This document shows positions 1 through 11,320 of a DNA stretch of 64,000 nt, in pieces. Position numbers and translations under genes: made by a program. Positions within the stretch are counted from its first letter, which is position 1. The number at the start of each line of letters is the position of its first letter. The DNA is from JAFGJQ01 sp964586145 (GTDB taxonomy: Bacteria > Planctomycetota > Phycisphaerae > UBA1845). The notes beneath the pieces were generated by a model. It worked only from the letters and a program-made list of their open reading frames with translations. It did no database searches and was not told the origin of the DNA. The DNA lies in contig CAZPHH010000001.1 of NCBI GenBank assembly GCA_964586145.1, forward strand, positions 1 to 64,000, given 5' to 3'.

Positions 1-7
1 CGACAAC

Positions 8-42
8 CAGCAGGGTCGGAGCCATCGGCTCCGGCCCTGCTG
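8..42. terminator. Hairpin terminator at the left edge
   Basis: Two 16-base arms (8-23 and 27-42) pair with a single mismatch around a 3-base loop. There is no long T run, so strong termination is not certain. The hairpin lies just past the 3' end of the minus-strand STAS gene and could serve that gene, or a plus-strand gene ending left of the window. Confidence 0.5.
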
Positions 43-89
43 TGTTCCTGCGCGGACCCTCGCGACACGCGAATGGCGGGCGCGGCCGC

Positions 90-455
90 CTACAGGGATT
101 CGCCCCGCAGATGGCTGATTGCGTCCTCTGGAGTGTCAAATATCTGGAAAAGCCGGTCCAGGTGGGTGACGGTCAAGGCCCCGCGAACATTCTGCTGGAC
201 GCCGGCCAGCACCAGCCGCTGACCGCGCGTCTTGCACGTCCGCTGGAGCGTCACCAGAGCCGCCAGGGAGAGGCTGGGAACGAAGGTCACCCGGGACAGG
301 TCGAGCACCACGGGTTGACTCGGGGCGGTGGCCGCGGCCGTGGATGCCTCATCCTGGAGAGCGCGCGTCCGCTCCTCGTCCATCTCCGTGCACAGCGCGG
401 TGACCAACAACACTTCGTTCCGAGATTCGATGGATACGTATTTCGAGTCCGTCAT
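90..455 (-). CDS. STAS-domain protein (anti-sigma factor antagonist type)
   Basis: This 121-aa protein is a single STAS domain with a central LDLSRVTF strand followed by the helix that carries the phosphorylatable serine in SpoIIAA/RsbV proteins. The aligned Ser is present (about residue 61), but the Asp normally before it is Pro and the following Ser-Gly is Leu-Ser, so partner switching by phosphorylation may be altered. Known relatives bind anti-sigma factor kinases or act inside larger signalling complexes. It lies 60 bp downstream of the PilT-type gene on the same strand, so the two may be cotranscribed. No cognate anti-sigma kinase is visible nearby. Confidence 0.75.
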   Translation of the reverse strand: MTDSKYVSIESRNEVLLVTALCTEMDEERTRALQDEASTAAATAPSQPVVLDLSRVTFVPSLSLAALVTLQRTCKTRGQRLVLAGVQQNVRGALTVTHLDRLFQIFDTPEDAISHLRGESL

Positions 456-515
456 GACACCAATGCTCCCGGCAGGCGGGCCGACCGCTCTGGCCCGTTT
501 GCCCTGGCCTCCTGT

Positions 516-1604
516 CTACGACGGCGTTGGACCGCCGCCTGTCCGGCGAATGCCCCGCATGCCCATGGATAGCGACTCGGGATTGGTGGCCCACCGGAGG
601 GCCTCCGTCCCTGAGATCAATTCTGCTTGATACATTTTCAACAAATGCTGGTCGAAGCTCTGCATGCCGGATTCACCGGTTTCGATGTACGCCTGCAGCT
701 CCGGCAGCCGGTTCTCCACGATGAGCTTTTCGGTCACCGGTGTGCCGCGGAGCACTTCCACGGCCGGGCGCCGCCCCCCCGCATGCGTCACCAGCAGGCG
801 CTGCGAGAGGATGGCCTCCACGTTCCCGGCCAGTTGGGCGAGCAGCAGCTTGTGCTCCGCCGGAGGAAACATGGCGATTATCCGCTCGACCGTCTGCGGT
901 GCATTGGCGCTGTGCACCGTGGAGAAGACCTGGTGTCCGGTGTCGGCTGCCCGCAGGGCAATCCGCAAGGTCTCCACGTCCCGGAGCTCACCGACCAGGA
1001 TCACGTCGGGATCCTGCCGCAGCGCCTGCCGCAGCGCCTGGTCGAACGAGGGGGTGTCCGTCCCCACCTCCAGTTGTGCGATGAGGGCATTGCCGGGAGC
1101 GTGGATGTACTCGATCGGGTCTTCGATCGTGAGGATTTTCGTCCGGTGCGTGTTGTTGAGCAGGGCGATCATGGCCGCCAGCGTCGTGCTCTTGCCGGAG
1201 CCGGTCGTGCCCGTGACCAGGGTCAGGCCGCGGCGGGAGAGGGCAATATCATGCACAACCTTCGGCAGGTTCAGCTCGTCGATGGAGGGAATGACCGTGC
1301 GGATGACCCGCATCACCACGCCCGCCCGTCCCAACTGCTGGTACGCACTGCACCGGAACCGGCATACGTCCGGGATCGCATACGAGAAGTCCAGCCCGGC
1401 CACCACGTCCGCCTCGAGGGTCTCGCGCCGGTCCGGGGGGGCGACGGAACGGACGAACTCCTGCACTTGGTCGTTGGAGAGGGGAGCGGACTCGACGGCT
1501 CGCATCTGCCCGGCTATGCGCAACACGGGGCTGACCCCGGCCTGCACGTGGATGTCCGATGCATTCTGCTTCACCGCGAATCGCAGCAGTTCCTGCAGGT
1601 CCAT
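516..1604 (-). CDS. pilT: PilT/VirB11-type twitching motility ATPase
   Basis: This 362-aa protein is a hexameric secretion/retraction ATPase of the PilT type, expected on the cytoplasmic face of a type IV pilus machine. It has the N-terminal SDIHVQAG segment, a Walker A GTTGSGKSTT (about 132-141), an IEDPIE Asp box, a Walker B DPDVILVGELRD and the His box GHQVFSTVHSA. The C-terminal region replaces the usual retraction motif (AIRNLIRE) with a diverged helix, so it may be a PilT paralogue rather than the main retraction motor. The start at 1604 has GGGAGG nine bases upstream. An upstream start at 1652 would lie above a TATACT element and is less likely. No pilin genes are nearby. Confidence 0.85.
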   Translation of the reverse strand: MDLQELLRFAVKQNASDIHVQAGVSPVLRIAGQMRAVESAPLSNDQVQEFVRSVAPPDRRETLEADVVAGLDFSYAIPDVCRFRCSAYQQLGRAGVVMRVIRTVIPSIDELNLPKVVHDIALSRRGLTLVTGTTGSGKSTTLAAMIALLNNTHRTKILTIEDPIEYIHAPGNALIAQLEVGTDTPSFDQALRQALRQDPDVILVGELRDVETLRIALRAADTGHQVFSTVHSANAPQTVERIIAMFPPAEHKLLLAQLAGNVEAILSQRLLVTHAGGRRPAVEVLRGTPVTEKLIVENRLPELQAYIETGESGMQSFDQHLLKMYQAELISGTEALRWATNPESLSMGMRGIRRTGGGPTPS

Positions 1605-1637
1605 GACCGGTTGCCTCCCGCCGTCGGTCCCGCGGGA

Positions 1638-1643
1638 AGTATA
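1638..1643 (-). promoter_or_regulatory. -10 element for the pilT-type gene
   Basis: TATACT on the minus strand lies 33 bases upstream of the ATG at 1604. It would give a leader of about 25-30 bases containing the GGGAGG ribosome site. The -35 region is poor. The site supports 1604 over 1652 as the start. Confidence 0.4.
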
Positions 1644-1879
1644 GCTTTCCACGGCTCCGCAGGATAGCGCGAGGAACGGCCGGCGTCGGGGAGAGGGTCC
1701 GAGAAAGGCGTCCCCCGTGCGGTCTGGGGCGGGGCGGGCGGGAACCGCCCCGAAGTTGCCCGGCCGAGATGTGAATTCTACGATTTTTCAGGACGATACA
1801 CAGGCGGCGGCCCGTTGCGGCATGGCCCGCGCCGGGCAGGGTGCTGTTGCGTTCAGCGTTGCCATGGAAGCGTGCCATC

Positions 1880-2437
1880 ATGCAACCGATTCGTGAGAGT
1901 CACCCCCTCAAGCGGTTTTTCCACGGGCTCGTGGAGAACGTGTTCGTGGCGGAACTCGGCATCTGCAATCCCGAGATTGTGGAGTACCTCGCGGAACTGC
2001 TCACGGAGTTCATCCACGTCGACCGGCTGCACGCCGTTCGGGACGCGGAGGGCCGGCCGCTGAGCCAGGTGGCAGACATGCTGGCCCTGGCCGTTGCGGC
2101 CGAGAGTGCAGACCTGTCGGCGGCGGAGCGCACGGGCCTGGTGTACCGACACATCGGGGACTACACGCTTTTCTGGAGCGGCGTGTACCCCGAGGCCCTG
2201 CGAGCCCGGGCCGCGGCCCACGCCCGGGACCGGCTTCTGAACTACGTGCAGCAGGGCAAGCGATCCTATGCGATCGCCTCGGAACTGATTCACGACGACT
2301 CCATCCCTCCCCCCGCCCTGTTGCGGCAGCTCAGCGATCACTTTGAGTCGTGCGCACACGGCCTGGAACTGGTACGCCGCGAGTGGGAGCACGACCCCTC
2401 GGAGAACTCCGGCGCGTACGCCGCCCTGTTGTACTGA
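1880..2437 (+). CDS. Uncharacterised protein, mostly helical
   Basis: I do not recognise this 185-aa protein. It begins MQPIRESHPLKRF and is rich in Leu, Ala, Glu and Arg, with predicted helices throughout, no signal peptide and no membrane segment. Codon use matches neighbouring genes, with GC at most third positions. The start at 1880 is preferred over an in-frame start at 1841 because the upstream residues look non-coding, though neither has a strong ribosome site. It is transcribed away from the pilT-type gene and converges on the histidine kinase, with only 13 bp between their stop codons. A soluble cytoplasmic protein is likely; no function is proposed. Confidence 0.7.
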   Translation: MQPIRESHPLKRFFHGLVENVFVAELGICNPEIVEYLAELLTEFIHVDRLHAVRDAEGRPLSQVADMLALAVAAESADLSAAERTGLVYRHIGDYTLFWSGVYPEALRARAAAHARDRLLNYVQQGKRSYAIASELIHDDSIPPPALLRQLSDHFESCAHGLELVRREWEHDPSENSGAYAALLY

Positions 2438-2450
2438 GTCGGGCCGCTGA

Positions 2451-3950
2451 TCATCCGGACGGGGGGGTGTCCGTCTGCGCGGGCCGAAACGGGAGGTACA
2501 CACGGAACGTGGAGCCGCGTCCCGGCGAGGATTCCACGTCGGCGTAGCCTCCGTGGCTGGCGATGATGCCATGCACGCAGGCGAGGCCCAGTCCGCTGCC
2601 GCCCGGGGACGCAGGGAAATAGGGTTCAAAGGCCCGACGCGCGGCCTCGGCATCCATTCCGCTTCCTTCATCCTGCACGGCGATGCACACCAGTTCGCTG
2701 TCGGCCAGGCCGGGGTGAACCGTCCGGGCAGACCCGGGGGGCTGTGTTCGGGCAGTCGCGACGCGCAGCCGCCCGCAGTGGTTCATGGCCGCGGCTCCGT
2801 TGTCGAGCAGATGCAGAACCACCTGTTCCATCTTGACGAGGTCGGCATGGACCTGGGGCAGGTTGTCCGCGAGAGTGAGCGTCACCTCCAGTGTGTCCGG
2901 GGCCCGCGCCCGGAAGCGATCCACCGCCTGGCGGATTACGGCGTTGATGTCCAGGGGCAGGGTGTGAAGCGTGGCGGACCGGGAGTATTCGACCAGTCGG
3001 TTGGCCAGCTCGCTGGCTTTCACGCCGGCCTGCTCGATCTCCGTCAGCAACTCCGCGTGCGGGTGGTCTTCGCCGAGTCGTCGCCGAACACACGTGGCCA
3101 GGCCGATGACCGACACCATGAGGTTGTTAAAATCGTGCGCGATGCCCGCGGCGAGCCGGGCCACGCTTTCCATACGCTGGGCCTGCTGGAGACGCAGTTC
3201 GAGCTGCCGGATCTCCGTAACGTCAATCAGGTTCGCGATGATGCCTCGATACTGTCCGTCCGCGTCTCGAACCGCAGAGAATCGGAAGATGAGCTCCCGA
3301 TCGCCCAGCGGCCGCTGGTGACTGATCATGTGCACGTCCGGGTTTCGTCGGAAGCGATCGATGATCTCGCGGATGCGAGGACGGATGGCGGGCGCATGAG
3401 ACGACAGCAGATCCCGGCCGACCGCCTGCTCCCGCGACGTCCGCAGGTAACGGCAGGCGAACGCGTTGATGTGCCGGATGATCCCCTCCTCATCCGCAAA
3501 CACAACGGCTTCCTGCATCTGGTCCAGAATCGTTCGGTGCAGGTCTTCCGACTGCCGCAGCCGGTCCTCCGTTCGCTTGGGGTCCGTCACATCCCGAATG
3601 ACGACGAGGGACCGCTGCTCGCCCGGCCCCTGGGGGTACCGGGGAACCAGCGTGGATTCGAACCAGCGAACGCCCGACGGGGTGGCCAGACTGAACCGAA
3701 GGGAAGCCGACTCCCCGGTGCGCTGCGCCTCAGCCAGCACCCCCTGGAGGATCCGGCCCGGCGCGACCGCCAGGACCGCGGACAGATCCCGCCCCGCGAC
3801 CTGATCGGCCGGGCAGACCAGCAGCTCGGAACGGGCGGAACGGCACTGTACGACCCGTCCGTCCGCGGCGATCTCGAGAACCAGATCAGGCGATCCCGGG
3901 TTCCCCCGGGCCTGGGCAAGTGCATCGGACATATCCGGTGGCTGAGGCAC
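2451..3950 (-). CDS. PAS-PAS sensor histidine kinase, NtrB-like
   Basis: This 499-aa cytoplasmic histidine kinase has two PAS domains (about 15-120 and 130-245), a HisKA domain with the H box AGIAHDFNNLM (His272) and a HATPase domain with an N box (LLDNGAAAM), DEGSGMD, FEPYF and GGSGLGL. AHDFNNL with a following HATPase is the pattern of soluble NtrB-like and hybrid kinases. No membrane segments or receiver domain are seen, so it is an orphan whose response regulator must be encoded elsewhere. The GTG start at 3950 has a purine-rich AGGGTGA stretch upstream; an ATG at 3932 is an alternative. Confidence 0.85.
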   Translation of the reverse strand: MPQPPDMSDALAQARGNPGSPDLVLEIAADGRVVQCRSARSELLVCPADQVAGRDLSAVLAVAPGRILQGVLAEAQRTGESASLRFSLATPSGVRWFESTLVPRYPQGPGEQRSLVVIRDVTDPKRTEDRLRQSEDLHRTILDQMQEAVVFADEEGIIRHINAFACRYLRTSREQAVGRDLLSSHAPAIRPRIREIIDRFRRNPDVHMISHQRPLGDRELIFRFSAVRDADGQYRGIIANLIDVTEIRQLELRLQQAQRMESVARLAAGIAHDFNNLMVSVIGLATCVRRRLGEDHPHAELLTEIEQAGVKASELANRLVEYSRSATLHTLPLDINAVIRQAVDRFRARAPDTLEVTLTLADNLPQVHADLVKMEQVVLHLLDNGAAAMNHCGRLRVATARTQPPGSARTVHPGLADSELVCIAVQDEGSGMDAEAARRAFEPYFPASPGGSGLGLACVHGIIASHGGYADVESSPGRGSTFRVYLPFRPAQTDTPPSG

Positions 3951-4756
3951 GTCTTCTCACCCTGGGTTGTCACCTTCGCCGTCAGGTTCCGGCCAGCCCC
4001 CCCCGCGCGACCCTGAACATCCGACCCGGACGCGAGTCTGCCGGGGCGACCGGATCGACTGCGAATCAGGCCCGTTCGCACCAGTCTACGACCAGCGGAA
4101 ATCGGCTGTCAAACGGGGGCCCGGGAAGTGTCCGATTCCGTCCTTCGTGGGACCGGCCCTGGGGTGTGAATTGCCACTGCATCGCGCGGTCCGGGGAGAG
4201 TCATCGAAACGGCCGATAAAACGGACGCCGCGGGGGCCGGGTTGTCTGTTGGACGGACCCCCAGCTTGCCATCGTCCGGATGGACACGAATTTGCCGCGT
4301 CCGCCACTTCACTTGGCCATCGGAAGGTGTATGATTCAAACAAGGAGGTCTACGCAGGGCCCCCAGGTTGCCGCGCGTGCATGTCGAACACGTGGCCGCC
4401 TGTGGTGTAAGGCGAGGGGAAGGGCACAGAGATCGAGCGCCCCACAGTCGGCGTCTCCTTCGTGTCTTGTCGCGGTCGACACAATGGAGGATGCCGGGGG
4501 GGACGTGGATCGCAGGTCGCCGAGAACGGGCCAGCGAGCCGGCGGTCAGAGAATACGAGGATGATCGCTGCCTGAGGCAGCACCCGATCGTTTCAATTTC
4601 TCCCCATTGAAACGCCACAACCGAAGTGTTCTCATGCGTCGCTGACGCGGCGCGGGCAGAGATGTTGCCGTGGAGCCGTCTCTCGGAGGCGGCCTCCAGG
4701 GATCGAGTGGCATGGTGGAGATGACACATTCTGCACGTGTGTATGGAGGAACTGCG
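3951..4756. other. 806-bp intergenic region upstream of the calcium-repeat gene
   Basis: Several short frames exist on both strands, but none has a ribosome site together with plausible protein composition. The region separates divergently transcribed genes, so it should hold promoters for both. The clearest candidate is at 4308-4335. The rest, including about 400 bases downstream of that promoter, has no feature I can name. Confidence 0.4.
4308..4335 (+). promoter_or_regulatory. Sigma-70-type promoter candidate
   Basis: TTCACT (4308-4313), a 16-base spacer and TATGAT (4330-4335). It points toward the calcium-repeat gene and would give a leader of about 415 bases, long enough to hold regulatory structure. 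The -35 matches the consensus at four of six positions. Confidence 0.4.
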
Positions 4757-7246
<2,490 letters not shown>

Positions 7247-7260
7247 GGACCGTACCGAAC

Positions 7261-7291
7261 CCGGCCGCCCGGAAACGCCCCGGGCGGCCGG
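7261..7291 (+). terminator. Hairpin after the calcium-repeat gene
   Basis: A 12-base perfect inverted repeat (7261-7272 with 7280-7291) starts 14 bases after the stop codon. There is no T tract, so it may act as an mRNA 3' stabiliser or weak terminator between this gene and the small gene at 7427. Confidence 0.5.
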
Positions 7292-7426
7292 TCACACGGT
7301 TGAACGGGATGGTAAAAAGCGGTATTCCTGGAACCGAAGCCGAGGCCCGTGAGGTGTCCTCCAGCAGGACCGACCCTGCTCAATCGGAGCGGAAACCTGA
7401 CGGCGCGATGGAAAGGATGAGCGAAG

Positions 7427-7591
7427 ATGAACTCGATGAAGCGACGCATTTTGCGAGCTCTGGCCGCCCTGATCGCCGGCTCGACGATGCTCGTAATCGG
7501 TGACTGCAACGTGCAATACCCGCCGTCGGACACGAACACGGTGGTGGGTGTGGCCATTTCGCCCGGCGGGGGTACGGTTAACAACCCCTGA
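7427..7591 (+). CDS. 54-aa exported peptide
   Basis: This small gene encodes 54 residues beginning MNSMKRRILRALAALIAG: a basic start, a hydrophobic helix, then VIGDC and a short polar tail ending NNP. The Cys at residue 27 sits where a lipobox Cys would be, but the -1 residue is Asp, not Gly, Ala or Ser, so lipidation is doubtful. An AAAGGA-like stretch lies at 7412-7416, and codon use is GC-biased like the rest of the region. It follows the calcium-repeat gene and ends in a 12-bp hairpin. Planctomycete genomes hold many tiny signal-peptide-plus-Cys proteins of unknown role, and I place it with them by inference. Confidence 0.6.
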   Translation: MNSMKRRILRALAALIAGSTMLVIGDCNVQYPPSDTNTVVGVAISPGGGTVNNP

Positions 7592-7632
7592 CCGCCACGG
7601 ACGACTGCGGATAGACGGACCGGAATGGAACC

Positions 7633-7679
7633 ACAGCCGGGCGCGCGGACTGCACGGGCAGGCCCGAGCGCCCGGCTGT
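7633..7679. terminator. Bidirectional hairpin terminator
   Basis: Perfect 12-base arms (7633-7644 and 7668-7679) followed on the plus strand by TTTCTG. It sits between two convergent genes, the 54-aa peptide and the uracil-DNA glycosylase (stop at 7696), and can serve both. Confidence 0.7.
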
Positions 7680-7695
7680 TTCTGCGCTTATGGTC

Positions 7696-8478
7696 TTATC
7701 GGCTGTTTCCCGGAGGGGGCAACCCCAGCTTCGCCATGACCATCTGGAGATCGTGCCACGCCTTCGCCTTCTCCCCCGGACTGCGCAGAAGGTACGCAGG
7801 GTGATAGGTCGGCATCAGGGGAATCGGCTCCCCGAGCAGCGCCGTGCCGGACGGATAGTAGTCGTGGAAACGTCCGCGCAGACGGCCGATGGTCTCGCCC
7901 GTCTGCAGAAGCGTCTGGGCGGCCGGGGCGCCCAGGGCCACGATCACCTCCGGAGAGATCGTCTGGATCTGCTCCGTCAGGTACGGGCTGCACGCGGCCA
8001 CCTCGTCCGGCGCCGGAGCGCGGTTGCCCGGCGGACGGCACTTGAGCACGTTGCAGATGAAGACCTGTTCTCGCGTCAGGCCCATGGCCGCGATCATCCG
8101 GGTGAGCAACTGCCCGGCCAGGCCCACGAAGGCTACGCCCTGCCGGTCCTCGTCCGCTCCGGGCGCCTCGCCGACGAAGACCAGGCGGGCCGCCGGGTCT
8201 CCCTGGCCGAAGACGGTGTTCTTGCGGGTGGTGGCGAGCCCGCACTTCGTGCAATTCTTCACGCTCCGTTCGTCCAGCGCCTTCAGTGCCGCGGCCTTCT
8301 CCGCGCGAACGGCCGGATCCACCGTCGGCACGGCGGCCGGTGAAGGGGCGGATGCCGCATGACCCGATCCCGTGGGGCGCGCCCGTTGCGGGATCGGTAC
8401 CGCTCGCACGCCGAAGAGGGCATCCGTGCGGAGGAATTGAGTGAGGGCCTGGCGAATCTCGACCGTTTGCTCCGACAC
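7696..8478 (-). CDS. Uracil-DNA glycosylase, iron-sulfur family 4 type
   Basis: This 260-aa DNA repair enzyme removes uracil from DNA in the cytoplasm. It has a Cys-x2-Cys pair (NCTKCGL), the family 4 active motif GEAPGADED, NVLKCRPPGNR with a further Cys about 15 residues on (the four [4Fe-4S] ligands), and the HPAYLLR minor-groove motif. The first 55 or so residues are a low-conservation N-terminal extension. I chose the GTG at 8478 because GGAG lies seven bases upstream. An ATG at 8550 has no ribosome site, and longer versions would run into the divergent hydrolase gene. It ends next to a bidirectional hairpin. Confidence 0.88.
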   Translation of the reverse strand: MSEQTVEIRQALTQFLRTDALFGVRAVPIPQRARPTGSGHAASAPSPAAVPTVDPAVRAEKAAALKALDERSVKNCTKCGLATTRKNTVFGQGDPAARLVFVGEAPGADEDRQGVAFVGLAGQLLTRMIAAMGLTREQVFICNVLKCRPPGNRAPAPDEVAACSPYLTEQIQTISPEVIVALGAPAAQTLLQTGETIGRLRGRFHDYYPSGTALLGEPIPLMPTYHPAYLLRSPGEKAKAWHDLQMVMAKLGLPPPGNSR

Positions 8479-8615
8479 GCGGGTTCTCCATGCCGATTCC
8501 GGGATTCCGGATTCCTCGGGGCATTCTATCACGGGCCGCGGGGCTGTCATCGGCGGGGGCCGGGCTCGGATTTGGGGCGTGAAACCGGCCGGGATTGACG
8601 GTAGGATCGGCCCCG

Positions 8616-9572
8616 ATGGCCGGGTTCGAGGAACTGCACGTTCGATTGTCGGATGGATACGAGGCGTACGCGCGGTACTGGGCGCCCGAGCGGGCCGTGG
8701 GCAACGTGCTGTATCTGCACGGCATTCAGTCCCACTGCGCATGGTACGAGGCGTCGGCCGAGCGGCTGCGGCAGGCGGGGTTCGCCGTGCTGCAGCCGGA
8801 CCGGCGGGGCTCCGGCCGGAACGAGAGAGACCGCGGCCACGCCGACGGACCCGGGCAGTTGCTGGACGACGCGTTTGCCTGTGCGAATGAGCTCGCCCTA
8901 CGGTCGGGCATTCGGCGGCATCACGTGCTCGGGGTGAGCTGGGGCGGCAAGCTCGCGGCGGCCATGCACGTGACACGGCCGGAACCGATCGCCAGTCTGA
9001 CGCTGGTCACGCCGGGCCTGTTTCCCGTCGTGGACGTGTCGGCGATGGACAAGCTGCGCATCGGCTGGGCCATGCTGTCCGATCCCCGCCGGCTGTTTGA
9101 CATCCCGCTGAATGATCCGGAGCTGTTCACCGACGACCCCGCGTGGATCGAGTGGCTCCGCAACGACGCCCGACAGCTTCACCAGGCCACGGCGGGCTTC
9201 TTTCTCGCCTCGCGGCGAATGGATCGAACGGCCCAGAGGCTGGCTTCCGCTCCGCCGACACCCCTGCACGTGCTGCTGGCCGAGGATGAGCGGATCATTG
9301 ACAACGCCGCCACGCGCCGGTTCCTGCGGGAGCTCACCTGGCCGACCCTGCGGATCACCACGTATCAGCGTGCCCGCCACACACTGGAGTTTGCAGGAAG
9401 CCGAGACCGTTACCTCGACGACCTGGTGAACTGGCTGCGCGAGTTGCAGGACCTGTCCGATCGGGCTGCTGTGAACTCATGTCCGCCGCCCGAGCACGCG
9501 CACGGCAAAGGCCAGCGTGATCACGCCCAGCCCGATGCACAGCCACGCCGGCAACCCGAACCCCGTGCATAG
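8616..9572 (+). CDS. Alpha/beta hydrolase, monoacylglycerol lipase-like
   Basis: This 318-aa serine hydrolase begins MAGFEELHVRLSDG. It has an LHGIQSH oxyanion segment, the nucleophile elbow GVSWGG (Ser108), LLAEDERIID for the acid and ARHTLEF for the catalytic His. This is the layout of lysophospholipase/monoacylglycerol lipases. No signal peptide is seen, so the enzyme is probably cytoplasmic and acts on an ester or thioester lipid. The ATG at 8616 follows GTAGGA. Its last 32 codons overlap the end of the convergent antiporter gene by 96 bp. Those residues are Pro/His/Gln-rich and unlike the domain, so they are probably a dispensable tail. Confidence 0.8.
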   Translation: MAGFEELHVRLSDGYEAYARYWAPERAVGNVLYLHGIQSHCAWYEASAERLRQAGFAVLQPDRRGSGRNERDRGHADGPGQLLDDAFACANELALRSGIRRHHVLGVSWGGKLAAAMHVTRPEPIASLTLVTPGLFPVVDVSAMDKLRIGWAMLSDPRRLFDIPLNDPELFTDDPAWIEWLRNDARQLHQATAGFFLASRRMDRTAQRLASAPPTPLHVLLAEDERIIDNAATRRFLRELTWPTLRITTYQRARHTLEFAGSRDRYLDDLVNWLRELQDLSDRAAVNSCPPPEHAHGKGQRDHAQPDAQPRRQPEPRA

Positions 9573-11192
9573 CACATTGCCGGCCAGAACGGCGACGACG
9601 CACGCGGCCAGCGCGTACGGGGCCTGGGTCCAGACGTGCGCCTCCAGACTGCATCCGCTGGCCGCGGCGGAAAGCACCGTGGTGTCGCTGATCGGCGAGC
9701 AGTGATCGCCGAAGATCGCACCGGCGAGCACCGCTCCCACCGAGGCGTAGAACACGCGGTGAGCGGCGTCCGGGGGCAGATCGCCCACCAACCGGCCCGC
9801 CACTTCCACCGCTACGGGGCAGAGAATGGCCATCGTGCCCCACGACGTACCGGTCGCCAGAGAGACGCCGGCGGCCGCCAGGAAGATCAACAGCGGAAGC
9901 CACGTCAGCTTCACGTCGGCTCCTTGAAGAAACGTGGTGGCCACCGCGCCCAGACGCAGGTCCGACGTGGACTTCGACAGGGCCCACGCCAGCACCAGCA
10001 CCACGACGGCCGGGAACATCCGCGACATCCCGTCCAGCGTCGCCTCCATCGTCTGAGCCAGAGTGCCGAGACGGGCCATGACCCCCAGCAGGGCGGCCAC
10101 GACCAGCGATCCAATCGCGGCATACAGAATGGAACCGAACGCGTCGGCGCCCGACAGGACGGCTTGCGCCGTCACGCGTTCGCCCGCCGGAACGGCCCGG
10201 ATGCCCGTGATCAGGATGATGGCCACGGTACCCGCCACGAGGACCAGCACAGGGATGGCCGCCAGCCACGCGCGCCGACGGCCGGCCGCGACCTCCGCCT
10301 CCGCCGGGGCCGGGGCCTGCTTCGCGGACCGCTCCGACGCCAGCATGGGACCGAAATCCCGCCCCATGCCGGCCAGCAGACCCACAAGAACCAGCGCGAA
10401 GATGGGATAGAAGCGATACGGCAGGCTCTGCAGGAACGCCTGATAGGCCGTCACGTCCGCCACGCACGCCGGCGTGCCCAGACGAGCCAACTCGCGCAGC
10501 CCGTCCTGGATGTAGCCGATCTCCGCTCCGATCCACGTGCCAATCAGGGCGATGGAGGCAATGGGGGCGGCGGTGGAATCCACAATGTACGCCAGCTTCG
10601 CCCGCGACAGCCGCAGCCGGTCGAACACCGGGCGAAGCGTCGGGCCGACGATCATGCTGTTCGCGTAATCGTCGAAGAAGACGAGCAGACCGGCCAGCCA
10701 GGCCACGAGCTGACCCGCCCGCCGGCCCCGCGCCCGACCCGCCACCAGGGCGACCAGGGCGGCGGTCCCGCCGTTGGCGCCGATCACGCCGACCATCCCC
10801 CCGATCGTCAGCGTGAACACGATGATCTTGATGTGGTCCGCGTCGGCGATGGCCCCAACCACGTACGTCTCGACGGCCACCCGTACGGCGGCGACGGCGG
10901 TGTTCGTTTCGCCGTACCGTGCGTCGGCCGGCAGGCAGGGCAGCAGCATGGCCGCGGCCGTCAGCACGCCCAGGGCCAGCGCCGGCAGGACCTGTGCGGT
11001 CACGACGGCCAGCCCGATCGCAACCACCGCCGGGGTCAGGACGTAGAGGCCGTAGAGATCCTCGGGGGCAATATCGGCCGTGGCCTTTCCGGCCCGCAGC
11101 GCCGCACTCACGCAAAGCACCATGAGGGCTGCGAGGACGGCCAGCCGCGCCCACAGAACCACGATTCGGAAAGGAGAATGATTGTCCGACAC
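9477..11192 (-). CDS. NhaC-family Na+/H+ antiporter-like membrane protein
   Basis: This 571-aa inner-membrane protein has about 12-14 hydrophobic helices and NhaC/YuiF-like signatures, including GGMVGVIGANGG, FFDDYANSM and a late GTSWGTMAILCPVA helix. The family exchanges Na+ for protons or carries small organic acids or amino acids, so the substrate is not settled. The GTG start at 11192 has GGAG six bases upstream; a longer TTG start at 11276 adds a polar stretch without a ribosome site. Its 3' end overlaps the convergent hydrolase gene. A TTGACA motif upstream has no matching -10. Confidence 0.8.
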   Translation of the reverse strand: MSDNHSPFRIVVLWARLAVLAALMVLCVSAALRAGKATADIAPEDLYGLYVLTPAVVAIGLAVVTAQVLPALALGVLTAAAMLLPCLPADARYGETNTAVAAVRVAVETYVVGAIADADHIKIIVFTLTIGGMVGVIGANGGTAALVALVAGRARGRRAGQLVAWLAGLLVFFDDYANSMIVGPTLRPVFDRLRLSRAKLAYIVDSTAAPIASIALIGTWIGAEIGYIQDGLRELARLGTPACVADVTAYQAFLQSLPYRFYPIFALVLVGLLAGMGRDFGPMLASERSAKQAPAPAEAEVAAGRRRAWLAAIPVLVLVAGTVAIILITGIRAVPAGERVTAQAVLSGADAFGSILYAAIGSLVVAALLGVMARLGTLAQTMEATLDGMSRMFPAVVVLVLAWALSKSTSDLRLGAVATTFLQGADVKLTWLPLLIFLAAAGVSLATGTSWGTMAILCPVAVEVAGRLVGDLPPDAAHRVFYASVGAVLAGAIFGDHCSPISDTTVLSAAASGCSLEAHVWTQAPYALAACVVAVLAGNVLCTGFGLPAWLCIGLGVITLAFAVRVLGRRT

Positions 11193-11320
11193 GAGGGTCT
11201 CCGCAACAGGCGTCCGGATTCGCTTGTCTCGCTCGTCCGGGGTGCTGAATGTCAAACGGCGACCGGCCCCTGTCAACGGAAAAAAGCCGGGGCGCCTGCA
11301 ATCCGGGAATCAATCCTCGC

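Noticed and set aside
8551..8976. N-terminal extension of the uracil-DNA glycosylase
   Set aside because: The added residues are Arg/Pro-rich and overlap the start of the divergent hydrolase; the GTG at 8478 has the ribosome site.
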